Under the pieces are notes generated by a model. It was not told where the DNA came from, ran no database searches, and was given only the letters and a program-made list of their open reading frames with translations. This document shows, piece by piece, positions 48,601 to 53,109 of a stretch of DNA of 64,000 nucleotides. Made by a program: the position numbers and the translations under genes. This DNA comes from Acanthopleura granulata (lineage: Eukaryota > Mollusca > Polyplacophora > Chitonida > Chitonidae): the NCBI GenBank assembly GCA_016165875.1, contig JABBOT010000004.1:4471351-4535350 (forward strand), read 5' to 3'. Position 1 is the first letter of the stretch; every line of letters starts with the position of its first letter.

Positions 48601-50856
48601 CAGTGCTAAATTTGCTGTTTTCCATTTGATTAGGAGGCAATTTTGAAAGCCATTTTCAACAAGAAATTGGGTGTGGAATACGTCTGAATGGGGTTATTTT
48701 CCAAGGTATCAACCAGGAGGCCACACTGCCTGTAGCCTTCGACTGTAAAGAGGATCGTACTTCACACACAAAGGATTGTTTCCCTCTAATACTGAAGAGT
48801 GTAGGGTACTCATGACGTGACATCATGTTTCCGGTTTCTATAGAATGGCTTGTCCCATGGACTCGAAAGAATTCCAGACTGACAGGTGATTTATAGTTAC
48901 CCAGCACGTCACAAAAAACACCTACCCCTGTTAAGTCTGTATGAACAACTCTTCTGAAGTAACTTTGGTTATACTTTTTGTTGTCTTCTTTCAAAGATGT
49001 TTAAATCTGCCAGGTCATTATGCATGAATATTATATATATCTAGAAGGCTATATCAAGTAAATAAAGTGTAATTCTAAGTCTAACTCATGTATTCCTCCT
49101 CACAGATTTTCAATCAAATTTCTTTTTACATTTAATTACTGTAATATGCAGTGTTCAAATTTCTTTCATCTCCATTATCGGTACAGTTCTGAACACACTC
49201 ATCCTTTGCACACCTTATTTTTGTAGAATACAACATGACTGCTCGCCTCTCTTTGGCCTGGATAGGGAAGGGGAATGTTGTCGGGGGCAACCACTGTTGA
49301 CCATACCCCTTGGAGATCCTCCTCTCTAGCTGTCAATACATTCTGCCTACGATCTTTCTCCCATACATAGTACAGTCGATGGTTGAAGACGACAATTAGC
49401 TTACTACAGTCATTTGAGAGGTAAACAACTGTGTGCACTGTGGAAAGAAATTATAAGCAGGGTTAATTTGGAAACACAAGATACCTTAGTTGAACTTCCA
49501 TGCACAACAACAACATTATCACTAGGGACTTTGTTGAAAGCCGCTGCGAATTGTGCATCTAACAAAACACTTATATATTTTAGATGACGAAAAGTGTAGT
49601 GCTCCATATTATTGCCCACACATGACTTTTATTAGCTTTATCAGCGAACTTCATCGGAAGCCTCAGCACATCAAGTCTAATACTTGACTAACACCCTGAC
49701 ATAAAGTCACCCCCAAGTGACAACAATAAATTTCATAAACATTTGTAGTTGTATGTTCTCACCAGAACACCTGTTACCCATCTGTCTCACCTGTTCTGAA
49801 ATCTGCCAAAGGAATATGATCTAATAAGCCAGGTATAATCTTCAACATGTCCAAGTCTTTGTGCCAGATAGCCACATCTCCAGAAACTAGCAGGCACACC
49901 AGGAAATGACCTACAACGCAAAAAGAAATATACTTACTGTGTTTGTCCTCAAATTCTACCCCTGAAAGAGCATTTTCAAAAGCATATCGAGGTCATAACA
50001 TTTTATTTTTTTGCTAAAATGTACATTTTTTGTAGGAAGGCTAGATCTTACACCTAAAATACTTTTCACACTAACATCAATATTCATGTAATTCAGGGGG
50101 GAAACCCACGGCCATCTGCAAGTTGTTGGCAGAACTTCCCCTGTCAAATGTAGTTCTTCAAACAATACAAATGATGTATATGTTAATATAAAATAGGAAA
50201 TGTCTAGGAAATAGGAAAAAATAGGAAAAGTATCTTTTACAAGAAAATATGCAGTTCTAGGAGGGAAGTTCATACATTACCATTGGATGTGGTTGAGAGA
50301 TTGACTATCTGTGGCAAGAGGGGAGATAGCCTTGGTACTTTACGAGTTGTCTTTCCAGATGGCAGATAAAGCACACTGAGGCGATTTCTGTCCAGCAGAA
50401 AGAGACTCTCTTTCTCCTAAAAATCAAAGGATATTTATTATTTTGGTTTGAAAAATACTATACCATTACACAATTTTCACTCATTTAATAAGCTTTCGTG
50501 AGGAAAAATCAAAGGTCTTTCTACTTGACTTTAGACATGTTACGGTTTAGTTAACATCTTTGAACTTCAGCTTAAATACAGTTTTGCTCAGTTACATTGT
50601 TTATGAATTGAAACCATCATCTTTACAATAATACATCACTAGCAAACTACCTGGGGTTTCATTTGGGTGTTGATGGATATGACTCCATCAGGCTATTGCC
50701 ACCCCTACCCCTGTCACCCTCCCTCTACTCTTTGCCAACCAACAATAATGTTTTAGAGTTCCCTTTTCAGCTTACCTCTCCGAGCCAGGCAAACTTTGGC
50801 CACGGTTTCTTCCGTTTGATACTTGTTGAAGCGAGGACTTCGAGGTTTAACTTCAT
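543..50856 (-). CDS. CPLANE1: CPLANE1 (C5orf42/JBTS17) homologue, 32 coding exons, 3' end outside window
   Basis: This gene encodes a large ciliogenesis and planar cell polarity effector. In vertebrates it acts with INTU, FUZ, WDPCP and RSG1 (the CPLANE complex) at the basal body to recruit peripheral IFT-A proteins, and human mutations cause Joubert and oral-facial-digital syndromes. The start at 50,856 gives MKLNLEVLASTSIKRKKPWP, which matches the vertebrate N-terminus closely, and exon after exon continues the match (EKESLFLLDRN, RDYWIADLAWT, LIAVRYHDG, YCPQPTQ). Coding exons: 50776..50856, 50281..50416, 49791..49910, 49214..49437, 48143..48246, 46271..46525, 45346..45528, 44000..45058, 43175..43353, 42442..42516, 41823..42034, 39929..40100, 38590..38884, 37914..38038, 36855..37081, 35420..35590, 34248..34478, 32304..33767, 31859..31942, 29569..30034, 28095..29008, 27307..27376, 26776..26944, 26328..26452, 24367..24478, 23589..23713, 21892..22057, 19961..20135, 19245..19392, 6390..6503, 949..1073, 543..689. 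They total about 2,750 residues; the human protein is about 3,200. One junction (34,248/33,767) is not phase-compatible. Confidence 0.93.
949..1073 (-). CDS. CPLANE1: CPLANE1 coding exon 31
   Basis: Encodes DGSPRSTLTPVQSEKSPQRS and SQGMSISQSPEPSPAKTRD, a Ser/Pro-rich linker. Acceptor TGTTATAG, donor CAG|GTATAAAG. Confidence 0.87.
1362..1500 (-). mobile_element. SINE family B fragment (tRNA-like head)
   Basis: The minus strand reads GGTGGCCTAGTGGTTATAGT (A-box-like), then a degenerate B-box-like GGATCAATTCCGG. It shares the GAGCCCCAAGGGAGG block with the copies near 3.9 and 37.7 kb. Confidence 0.65.
2654..2866 (-). mobile_element. SINE family A copy (tRNA-derived)
   Basis: Read on the minus strand it has the order seen in all family A copies: tRNA-like head, B-box-like CCAAGTCCAGCTCATGCTGG, then the body (plus-strand GGTGGGAGGAAACCGGACAG) and the tail GTGAAATATTCTT. 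A C-run (2,863-2,874) follows the head end. Confidence 0.75.
3735..4045 (-). mobile_element. SINE family B copy, diverged
   Basis: Shares with 37,495-37,835 the blocks CTCTAACCTCTCAG-GCTGAG, AAGGGAG-CA-CAACAAGTACCA and GA-CTGATCCCAGATCT, in the same order. The tail end (plus strand TTAAGCCATATTCAAGAATT) is at 3,770-3,790. An internal ~25-bp block is duplicated at 3,880-3,930. Confidence 0.65.
6226..6335. repeat. Dispersed repeat, pair with 10,485-10,592
   Basis: Shares the ordered motifs ATTAAAAA..TATCT, AATA-CTTCAC and TC-AA-GTTTTGAT-GTATG-TGG with 10,485-10,592. Not assigned to a named family. Confidence 0.45.
6390..6503 (-). CDS. CPLANE1: CPLANE1 coding exon 30
   Basis: 38 codons, phase 0 at both ends: LLSTIESVGDAIHADISHDT and SSQEKSSYAHRQSALK. 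Continues the exon 29 coiled coil. Acceptor TTTTTCCAG, donor AAG|GTAGGT. Confidence 0.88.
7330..7410. repeat. Direct repeat copy 1 (pair with 7,720-7,792)
   Basis: AATGACCTAAAA-TT-GT-CATGA-AAAGTTGC-TATTTT-CCTGATTCTG occurs here and again about 388 bp to the right, suggesting an old segmental or element duplication. Confidence 0.55.
7720..7792. repeat. Direct repeat copy 2 (pair with 7,330-7,410)
   Basis: Second copy of the block described at 7,330-7,410, in the same orientation. Confidence 0.55.
8500..8572 (+). mobile_element. SINE family A tail fragment
   Basis: The plus strand carries TGGTTTCCTCCATCCATAAATATG, then GTGAAAAATTCTTGAG, the body-to-tail order of family A in sense orientation. 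The head is missing. Confidence 0.5.
10485..10592. repeat. Dispersed repeat, pair with 6,226-6,335
   Basis: Second member of the pair described at 6,226-6,335, in the same orientation. Confidence 0.45.
15640..15668. repeat. TA microsatellite
   Basis: Alternating TA run interrupted by one CA (TATATATACATATATATAG). Confidence 0.9.
16745..16831. repeat. 43-bp perfect tandem duplication
   Basis: The segment from ATCTTCATAATACAACCAAG to GAAAGAAGACACA occurs twice back to back without a mismatch that I can see. It lies just left of the ~160-bp array. Confidence 0.9.
16860..17640. repeat. ~160-bp tandem repeat array 1
   Basis: The marker AGTAGCATTTTGAAAG (or AGTAGCGTTTTGAAAG) recurs near 16,971, 17,095, 17,260, 17,423 and 17,575. 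Each is preceded by AAAAACTGTAGG and GTTTCATTGAAATC-like sequence and followed by AACAGACAGACAG and ATGGAAAATCGATAC. The same unit forms array 2 in an RTCA intron. Period and structure resemble the ~160-bp repeats of bivalve satellite and pearl-type Helitron elements; that link is from memory, not a search. Confidence 0.85.
19245..19392 (-). CDS. CPLANE1: CPLANE1 coding exon 29 (coiled coil)
   Basis: Encodes SRERSRESMIRQLRNMDYQL and QAIDNMSNSMQKDLNSTKL, a heptad-like coiled coil that continues into exon 30 (LLSTIESVGDAI). Acceptor TTCACAG, donor CTG|GTAAGA. The following intron is 12.7 kb. Confidence 0.9.
19601..19836 (-). mobile_element. SINE family A copy, near full length
   Basis: Minus-strand order: GGGCCTCCATGG head, B-box region (CCAATGTGAGGTCAAGTCC), CTCATGCTGGCTTCC, body, GTATAAGTGAAATATTCTTG, and tail AAAACACCAATCAGATAAATA. 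Lies between CPLANE1 coding exons 28 and 29. Confidence 0.8.
19961..20135 (-). CDS. CPLANE1: CPLANE1 coding exon 28
   Basis: Encodes LPVITSKHHYAMPVLNLTVP through NRTHMPDD. Ends phase 2 at a GTGAGT donor; acceptor AAAAGCACAG. A SINE insertion lies about 125 bp downstream. Confidence 0.88.
20590..21115 (+). pseudogene. Degenerate non-LTR retrotransposon (LINE) 3' fragment
   Basis: The plus-strand translation shows the familiar C-terminal end of a CR1/jockey-type reverse-transcriptase ORF: HLRPLQILQKKAIRLITYSR, then HTTPLFAELKLLSV and, after a stop and frame change, SSKLWNTLHSNLK and SLFKPLLKP. Interrupted by stops and a frameshift, so it is a relic inside a CPLANE1 intron. The catalytic domain is not present. 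Confidence 0.75.
21892..22057 (-). CDS. CPLANE1: CPLANE1 coding exon 27
   Basis: Encodes VSEPARGFLNVVDIRASSVL, RDLEGRGEQLRVQPDITLHP and TSVRTSTEAPPTSHP. FLNVVDI-A-S-VL is a well-conserved CPLANE1 block. Acceptor CTACCAG, donor GTCAGT. Confidence 0.93.
23412..23530. mobile_element. Palindromic MITE (~119 bp) centred on ATGACGTCAT
   Basis: The ends are inverted copies (GGGTCCACTTTCACAAAACT and, on the other strand, GGGCCTCTTTCACAAATCT), and the arms remain related up to the central ATGACGTCAT at 23,466-23,475. No coding capacity. Confidence 0.75.
23589..23713 (-). CDS. CPLANE1: CPLANE1 coding exon 26
   Basis: 41 codons: TDPIQEALIEYNRCIQGNVL and APDIYLGLRFGEDRDPDSDN. Acceptor GGTTTGACAG, donor AAG|GTTAAC (weak). 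A palindromic MITE ends 59 bp downstream of this donor. Confidence 0.9.
24367..24478 (-). CDS. CPLANE1: CPLANE1 coding exon 25
   Basis: Encodes VDFATMTKEQVDAEIATDLA and VEGFRTAEASTSVTKDT. Acceptor TTTCTGTGCAG, donor GTTAGT. Confidence 0.9.
25685..25845. repeat. AT-rich tandem repeat (~35-bp unit)
   Basis: ATATACCAGTATGAAATTTATTCAATATAA-like units repeat about five times with small length differences. Confidence 0.85.
26328..26452 (-). CDS. CPLANE1: CPLANE1 coding exon 24
   Basis: Encodes IFESYLKYENEFGGRQPTSA, then KFQHDVAKALEQEWKKRQKK. Donor AAAAAG|GTATTG. The acceptor TTTCTCTTTATAAAG is weak, with A before AG. Phase-consistent with both neighbours. Confidence 0.88.
26776..26944 (-). CDS. 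CPLANE1: CPLANE1 coding exon 23 (Lys-rich then acidic)
   Basis: Encodes a Lys-rich run (QRGKKGKGKISTKNEAND) followed by an acidic run (RDDEEKEEEEL) and HDGYAIPPG. Acceptor ACATTTCAG, donor GTATAG. The charged linker precedes a conserved helical part. Confidence 0.9.
27307..27376 (-). CDS. CPLANE1: CPLANE1 coding exon 22 (70 nt)
   Basis: Encodes RRWRKEDVEQAAPTTTESED and IDQ. Acceptor AATTACAG, donor CAG|GTTATA. Frame continuity on both sides supports it. Confidence 0.85.
27600..27792 (+). mobile_element. SINE family C copy
   Basis: The plus strand reads a B-box-like GCAGGTTCTATTCTAGCC, then GGGTACCTAGCAGAGGGTGC and CACTCATAAATCTAACTCTC, ending in an (AAAT)n tail at 27,775-27,792. The A box appears truncated. 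Confidence 0.65.
28095..29008 (-). CDS. CPLANE1: CPLANE1 coding exon 21 (914 nt)
   Basis: 304 codons: a basic N-terminal patch (RFSKKRRKSRKSQELREVLF), a Pro/Leu-rich middle (RLPAPDPGLAVLRNFPTVPA and a PPPPGFPLL run) and a Gln-rich helix (VKQKLAQDFYQQQVNNWQQH) ending LDRDNEK. Acceptor TATTCAG, donor AAG|GTGGGT. Confidence 0.93.
29569..30034 (-). CDS. CPLANE1: CPLANE1 coding exon 20 (Ser/Arg-rich)
   Basis: 155 codons. Starts GGSQMRSMDLVTDSFACDDE, then a low-complexity SR/SP-rich tract (SRSRSARESSHSPTRGDSDL) ending in a helix LQRVVRGELRRMMEV. Probably disordered. The acceptor GTGTTTCAG is preceded, only 11 nt away, by the tail of an inserted SINE. Confidence 0.9.
30045..30266 (-). mobile_element. 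SINE family A copy abutting a splice acceptor
   Basis: The minus strand runs from the head (GGGGCCTATGTGGCAG) through GCGCTAGCACAGC, GTTAAAGTCCAGCTCAAGTC and body TTTCCTCCCACCATAATC to the tail GTACGGTATAAAACACATAAATAAAT. The tail stops 11 nt before the acceptor AG of CPLANE1 coding exon 20. Confidence 0.8.
30615..30690 (-). mobile_element. SINE family A tail fragment
   Basis: The plus strand shows TATTTATCTGATTGGTGTTTTATAG and AAGAATTTTTCAC, the reverse of the family A tail. The remainder is absent. Confidence 0.55.
31859..31942 (-). CDS. CPLANE1: CPLANE1 coding exon 19 (84 nt)
   Basis: Encodes NEESESAEISSAGSDDANVE and NSLSVV, an acidic Ser-rich linker. Acceptor TTTCTGACAG, donor GTATTT. 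Joins exons 18 and 20 in phase. Confidence 0.88.
32304..33767 (-). CDS. CPLANE1: CPLANE1 coding exon 18 (largest, 1,464 nt)
   Basis: 488 codons: NWSGRQEEDWLRECFKSLQW and AVNLLPFSNFLPDEGSLYKV at the start, then FGRYDQFVFSADSRRSTDKS, DIDFGPKYAGLQSLLEWLTR and HIAPQLVVLALWLVENKY, then low-complexity Ser/Asn/Gln-rich sequence before ETLVQKAYAGILEG. The structured head and tail are separated by less conserved Glu/Ser-rich stretches. Acceptor GTTCATAG, donor GG|GTAAGT. Confidence 0.94.
34248..34478 (-). CDS. CPLANE1: CPLANE1 coding exon 17 (3' junction unresolved)
   Basis: 77 codons: QHYSMPSVVMSKLEYLAVQT, then FCALQWLIHSRDKLSMLLRK and YEDYLK. Acceptor GCTGCAG, donor AAG|GTAGAT, ending in phase 0. 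The next exon needs two bases from upstream, so either a small exon of length 3n+2 is missing from the 480-bp intron or a boundary differs from my choice. Confidence 0.85.
35420..35590 (-). CDS. CPLANE1: CPLANE1 coding exon 16
   Basis: 57 codons, phase 0 at both ends: RLRYAASSITQLILVVLDAA and NLSLPLLRWYIKDLTIAQ. Acceptor GTGTGTCAG, donor AAG|GTTTGA. Confidence 0.92.
36855..37081 (-). CDS. CPLANE1: CPLANE1 coding exon 15
   Basis: Encodes LRQTLEEILKAGIMSLVDVA, then HPLVPSDFYLPFPPIYCPQP (about residues 1074-1149). The FYLP-PPIYCPQP motif is conserved in CPLANE1. Acceptor TTCTTTCAG, donor CAG|GTCAGA. Confidence 0.95.
37495..37836 (-). mobile_element. SINE family B copy, best preserved (tRNA-derived)
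   Basis: The minus strand starts GCCTTGGTGGCCTAGTGGTTAG (A box TGGCCTAGTGG), followed by a B-box-like GGGATCAATTCTGGGTC, then CTTGTCGCTGCCTCCCTTGG and a long unique body. A related tail is seen at 3,770-3,790 and at the right edge of the window. Inserted between CPLANE1 coding exons 14 and 15. Confidence 0.8.
37914..38038 (-). CDS. CPLANE1: CPLANE1 coding exon 14
   Basis: Encodes CKLSMQLPERLCPGSILERA then LGHLVGHPSALD. Acceptor TTTTGCAG, donor GTGAGG. Joins exons 13 and 15 in phase. A family-B SINE lies about 80 bp downstream in the intron. Confidence 0.9.
38590..38884 (-). CDS. CPLANE1: CPLANE1 coding exon 13
   Basis: Encodes MCVNKWKILEFSFERKQKYT through MVSKCGLDKVWTTERTLEYL and WEGVWFADSMGDWKSAFLLS (about residues 934-1031). 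Acceptor TTTACTTCAG, donor GTATCA. Confidence 0.93.
39308..39918. repeat. Long foldback (inverted repeat, arms ~295 bp)
   Basis: Left-arm landmarks GGAGAAAACATAAAA (39,321), TATGGTGGGTATTTGGGACC (39,446), TCTTTGCATAATAATG (39,484) and ATCCTGGATTTGGATCATAT (39,578) recur in reverse complement and reverse order in the right arm (39,630 outwards to 39,914), centred near 39,607. Lies in the intron between CPLANE1 coding exons 12 and 13, its right arm ending about 10 bp from the exon 12 donor. Confidence 0.8.
39929..40100 (-). CDS. CPLANE1: CPLANE1 coding exon 12
   Basis: Encodes IRKLVQSLARFMAAYFTNET, then LYVFPSHNPKPLPPVHVGK, close to a vertebrate block with FMASYYANE and YAFPHPN. Acceptor TTCACAG, donor GTGAGTATTT. 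A long foldback begins about 10 bp inside the following intron. Confidence 0.94.
40592..40636. repeat. Short GC-rich hairpin
   Basis: TTTATAAACCCCTCCCCCA is followed after a short loop by CTGGGGGGTGTTTATAA, an imperfect ~17-bp stem in a CPLANE1 intron. Confidence 0.6.
41032..41090. repeat. 29-bp-arm AT-rich hairpin
   Basis: TAAATCAGATTGAAATAAAT and the downstream reverse complement TAAATCAGATGGAAATACAT are the ends of two near-perfect arms meeting at GTATAATATAC. Confidence 0.75.
41823..42034 (-). CDS. CPLANE1: CPLANE1 coding exon 11
   Basis: Helical repeat-like sequence: LCHAQLYTYLLKGHLKQALD through TLVASTLKSQ (about residues 806-876). Acceptor TTTGACAG, donor CAG|GTGAGA. Confidence 0.92.
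42442..42516 (-). CDS. CPLANE1: CPLANE1 coding exon 10 (75 nt)
   Basis: Short exon encoding DKLSLNGLYSQALDAWQSQL and KNLA. Acceptor ATTCCAG, donor GTGAGA. Identified by frame continuity on both sides. Confidence 0.88.
43068..43115 (-). mobile_element. Short interspersed-repeat tail fragment
   Basis: The minus strand carries CATATGGCTGAAATATTGCTGAAGTGGCATTAAGCC, resembling the 3' tail of SINEs frequent in molluscs. Only the tail is visible. Confidence 0.4.
43175..43353 (-). CDS. CPLANE1: CPLANE1 coding exon 9
   Basis: Helical segment LCLSWKLLYKHCLYYQEKLK to THQHISTG (about residues 721-780). Acceptor TTTACCAG, donor GTAAGC. Joins exons 8 and 10 in phase. Confidence 0.92.
43735..43888 (-). 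mobile_element. SINE family A copy, decayed
   Basis: Plus strand: ACCCATGACCACATGCAAGTTGCTGGCA (family A body), then GAGCTAGTGCCCT and GGCCACAGAGGCC (head end). The tail half is very diverged. Confidence 0.55.
44000..45058 (-). CDS. CPLANE1: CPLANE1 coding exon 8 (353 codons)
   Basis: A long exon for about residues 368-720. It starts YHDGRDSADSERDMM and includes PRLPMILCSDGYMVTVLHF (end of the propeller region), then mainly helical sequence such as AAVLKHFEMAQRALFTAWGV and LRLFKLLSLYKAIFHLCHF. Phase 2 at both ends. The intron just 5' of it holds an A-rich stretch (45,121-45,168). Confidence 0.95.
45346..45528 (-). CDS. CPLANE1: CPLANE1 coding exon 7
   Basis: Encodes DYWIADLAWTADGLFLVLMT and ends PLHPLIAVR. 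Strongly similar to the vertebrate segment with RDYYI, RLGELL and PLHPLI. Acceptor CACACCAG, donor GTATGC. Confidence 0.95.
46271..46525 (-). CDS. CPLANE1: CPLANE1 coding exon 6
   Basis: Encodes QPSIQAEWSTIQYPLRNINA, then the WD-like strand YVAQYSPDGQVLAVGVNQ (about residues 222-306). Phase 2 at both ends. Acceptor ATTACAG, donor GTAATA. Confidence 0.94.
47451..47702. mobile_element. MITE with long terminal inverted repeats, copy 1
   Basis: The left end GGAGTCTAACAAGTTCACGC and right-end complement GGGAGTCTCATGAGTTCACGC match. The TIRs run ~55-60 bp (continuing GGTTGAG..GAGA..GGGGG.TCTC.CAAACTA). Same family as 51,974-52,236. Lies in the intron between CPLANE1 coding exons 5 and 6; no ORF. 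Confidence 0.8.
48143..48246 (-). CDS. CPLANE1: CPLANE1 coding exon 5 (non-canonical GC donor)
   Basis: Encodes VLGNCCQSSVVFTSEDKLCV and ends with SSYN plus AG of an Arg codon. The downstream intron starts GCAAGT (a GC-AG intron), not GT. No GT donor here gives frame continuity, whereas CAG|GCAAGT joins exon 6 exactly in phase (N-R-Q-P-S). Acceptor TTTTTAG. Confidence 0.9.
49214..49437 (-). CDS. CPLANE1: CPLANE1 coding exon 4
   Basis: Encodes about residues 113-187, including HTVVYLSNDCSKLIVVFNHR and LYYVWEKD, continuing the N-terminal WD-like repeats. Acceptor TTTCCACAG, donor AAG|GTGTGC. Confidence 0.92.
49791..49910 (-). CDS. CPLANE1: CPLANE1 coding exon 3
   Basis: Encodes about residues 73-112, including HFLVCLLVSGDVAIWHKDLD, a WD-like strand set (SGDVAIW corresponds to TGELFLW in vertebrates). 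Acceptor TTGTAG, donor GTGAGA. Confidence 0.93.
50090..50145 (-). mobile_element. SINE family A body fragment
   Basis: Plus strand GGGGGGAAACCCACGGCCATCT and GCAAGTTGTTGGCAGAACTTCCC match the family A body. Neither head nor tail is present. Confidence 0.55.
50281..50416 (-). CDS. CPLANE1: CPLANE1 coding exon 2
   Basis: Starts EKESLFLLDRNRLSVLYLPS, part of the N-terminal beta-propeller-like region (about residues 28-73). Starts in phase 0 and ends after one base of a codon, joining exon 3. Acceptor TTTTTAG, donor GTAATG. Confidence 0.93.
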
Positions 50857-50886
50857 GCTGACTTTGCTACACCTGTCAACTCAATC
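50776..50886 (-). CDS. CPLANE1: CPLANE1 exon 2, coding exon 1 (start codon)
   Basis: The exon has 30 nt of 5' UTR, then ATG at 50,856-50,854 and 27 codons (coding part 50,776..50,856). It ends ...WLGE at a GTAAGC donor. The N-terminal motif LEVLASTSIKRKKPWP fixes both gene identity and start. Acceptor: TTTTGTTTTAG. Confidence 0.93.
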
Positions 50887-51129
50887 CTAAAACAAACAAT
50901 AGAATCTTGCCTTCAAAAATGAACCTTGAAGCAAATAATAAAGCAAAATTTCTCTGTTTTTATATACATATTAAATATTTGTCATTGTACAGACTATTTG
51001 TTCTGCAAAGGTACTTAATTTTGAATTTCATAAGACTATAGTGGCAATAATATTTAACTATTTATTTCATTATGGCTTGGCACTGGAATCCTGAATTTTT
51101 CTGCAATTTCTACATGTACAATTTTCATT

Positions 51130-51215
51130 GGCATGATCTTGATCAGTTTTATGGGAGGAGGAACCCAGCAAAAACCACCAATCTTTAGCAGGCCACTGAC
51201 AGACTTTACCAGACC
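51130..51215 (-). mobile_element. SINE family A body fragment, decayed
   Basis: Plus strand TTTTATGGGAGGAGGAACCCAGC, then AAACCACCAATC and GGCCACTGACAGACTT, follow the family A body order. Confidence 0.4.
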
Positions 51216-51973
51216 CTTCGTACAAATATGCACACCATATTGGTGTAATTTATCAGTTCAAGCAGTTTAAGGTAAGACAAGGTAGTGGCTCACTAATATA
51301 TCTAAAAGACATAATTTACAATTGATGCTAGAGGCATCACTGAGAAGACAGAAACGATTATGTAACATGTATGTTTCATCTAGCAACTATTATAAAATCA
51401 TGCATTTAGGTGCATTAATTTGTGAGAGCAGCCACCCTGTCTTGTCGAAACCTTCAAGAAATTCAGAAAATTCTAAATCAGGTTTGCGCCCACATCCCCT
51501 CTGTCCTTGTTAGTATAAGAAAAATTTGGGCTAAAATTGACATAATGAAAGGACGATGGTATGAAATGATATGGGGTGATGACAACGCAATGAGATAAAT
51601 ACATGAAGCAATACAGTATTGCTCTGTACCATCAATATGTGCAAACATGCCAGCACTCAGTGACATTAAACCTTAGTCCCATCACCTCATACCATGGTCC
51701 CATTGCAATGTACCATCATTTGTGCCATTATATCATAATGCAAAGATATGGCTACATCAGAATTGCAATGGTATGAAGCAAAGAGATAATGAAACAAAGC
51801 CATGGCACTTTTTGCCATCATGTTATCACTTTGTGCCATCATGCCACTTCGTCATAAGAGGTTAGGATACAATGGTGACCTTTAGCCTGCTTCCATAATA
51901 CCTGCGAATTTGATATTCTGTCAGTCTTCAGTTGACCGAAAAGTGATATGAGGAAATAAGCATTTTGGCATTT

Positions 51974-52236
51974 TGGGAGTCATGCATGTTCACGCAAGTT
52001 GAGGCAAGAAAAAGGGGGTACTCGCAAAAGACAGAAGACATGCTTCTTTGGTTGTTGCATGGTCAGGCTTCACCTGAAATACGCTCAGGGCTTTCTATGG
52101 GCTCAAACTCTGACAACCGAGGTGTTCCAAACCAGTCAGTCTTAGCTAGGAACAAATAATCACATCTTTAGTCACAATAGTTTGTTAGAGCATCCCCATT
52201 GTCTGGCCTCAACCTACGTGAACTCAAGAGACTCCA
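51974..52236. mobile_element. MITE with long terminal inverted repeats, copy 2
   Basis: The left end GGGAGTCATGCATGTTCACGC and right-end complement GGAGTCTCTTGAGTTCACG are inverted copies. The TIRs continue through AAGTTGAGGCAAGA..GGGG (left) and TAGGTTGAGGCCAGA..GGGG (right). Lies in the 5' UTR intron of CPLANE1. Confidence 0.8.
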
Positions 52237-52575
52237 GAAATGATGAACTGCCTTATAAGGAGGGGTGGAATAAAGAGGGAGTCCAGACATTCAGGCCTGG
52301 TAATAGTGTTGTTGTTGTTGTCACTGCACAGCACAAGATCCTTGATGCGATTCATACTAGAATTGTGGAAAGGCTATACCTAATCGTCACCACGTTCTTT
52401 GCCATGTTCTAAGAAAGTCAAGTCAATGGGTAACTAAAGCCCATCGATAGTATTGCAGAGCACTAAGTCTATAGGGGGTCCACAGTGTTTCACTTCACGT
52501 AAGGCTTAAAGGAACACATATTTTCTTTTCAACACAATGAGAGGAAAATTAGATGCTTTGTTTTTTAATACTTAC

Positions 52576-52660
52576 ACACCGTAGGTAATTGTGCAAGGCA
52601 CGCAGACTTCATTTTCAGTACGTTCACTGAACGGTAACAAGACTTTACATGTTTCAAGCA
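52576..52660 (-). other. CPLANE1: CPLANE1 noncoding exon 1 (5' UTR), predicted
   Basis: A consensus 5' splice site (exon end ACGGTGT, then GTAAGTATT) lies at 52,576/52,575 on the minus strand, upstream of the coding start. The first coding exon has its own acceptor (TTTTGTTTTAG) 30 nt before the ATG, so an upstream noncoding exon is needed. The transcription start is not determined; the upper boundary is a guess set just below the YY1-like motif. The intron would run 50,887-52,575. Confidence 0.55.
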
Positions 52661-52681
52661 GCCGCCATTTTCCTAGCCAAT
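52661..52681 (-). promoter_or_regulatory. CCAAT box and YY1-type element of the CPLANE1 promoter
   Basis: On the minus strand, ATTGG (an inverted CCAAT box; CCAAT on the plus strand at 52,677-52,681) is followed by AAAATGGCGGC at 52,672-52,662, matching the YY1 core AANATGGCGGC. YY1 elements of this kind typically sit at or just downstream of the start site of TATA-less promoters. The ATG inside the element would open a four-codon uORF (M-A-A-A-stop). No TATA box is seen nearby. Confidence 0.5.
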
Positions 52682-53109
52682 GCAGTTGTTACGGGATTGA
52701 TCTCCCTTCTCGAAACATAGTTGCCCCCCTTTAGTTCGACTTGCGGAACACCATTACCGAAGACACCAGACATGACACTGCTCATTAACAAATCAACAAA
52801 TCAACCAGCAGTTGGTCTATTCCCCTGCGTTAAACATCAAGCGAGGAAGTATGGACTTCCAAAACCTTACATATTTGATAACGACATCATATATAATAAC
52901 ATGGTACATGATTTGGAAGGTGATTTTATTCATCTGTCTAGAGCATGCAATGAATCTGTTTGTCATCATTGAAAACTGACTCACTGTTTCTCTTTGCACG
53001 AATCCGTCCTGGTTTCTTTGAATTTTACATAATTTCTTAGTTCTTTGGTGGTTAGTGTTATTTATCATTTTTGGAAACCAGTCTTACGATTATTGACCCA
53101 GAACACCCA

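Noticed and set aside
51600..51880. Stretch with repeated GTGCCATCAT/ATACCAT words
   Set aside because: Word repetition without a stable period; could not be shown to be a tandem array.
52622..52637. RFX X-box near the CPLANE1 start (GTTACC...GTGAAC on the minus strand)
   Set aside because: The half-sites are 5 bp apart and the second deviates from RRNRAC, so it does not meet the X-box consensus expected of ciliary genes.
52721..52972. 83-codon plus-strand ORF divergent from CPLANE1
   Set aside because: No recognisable domain, no signal or splice support; length is within chance for this AT content.
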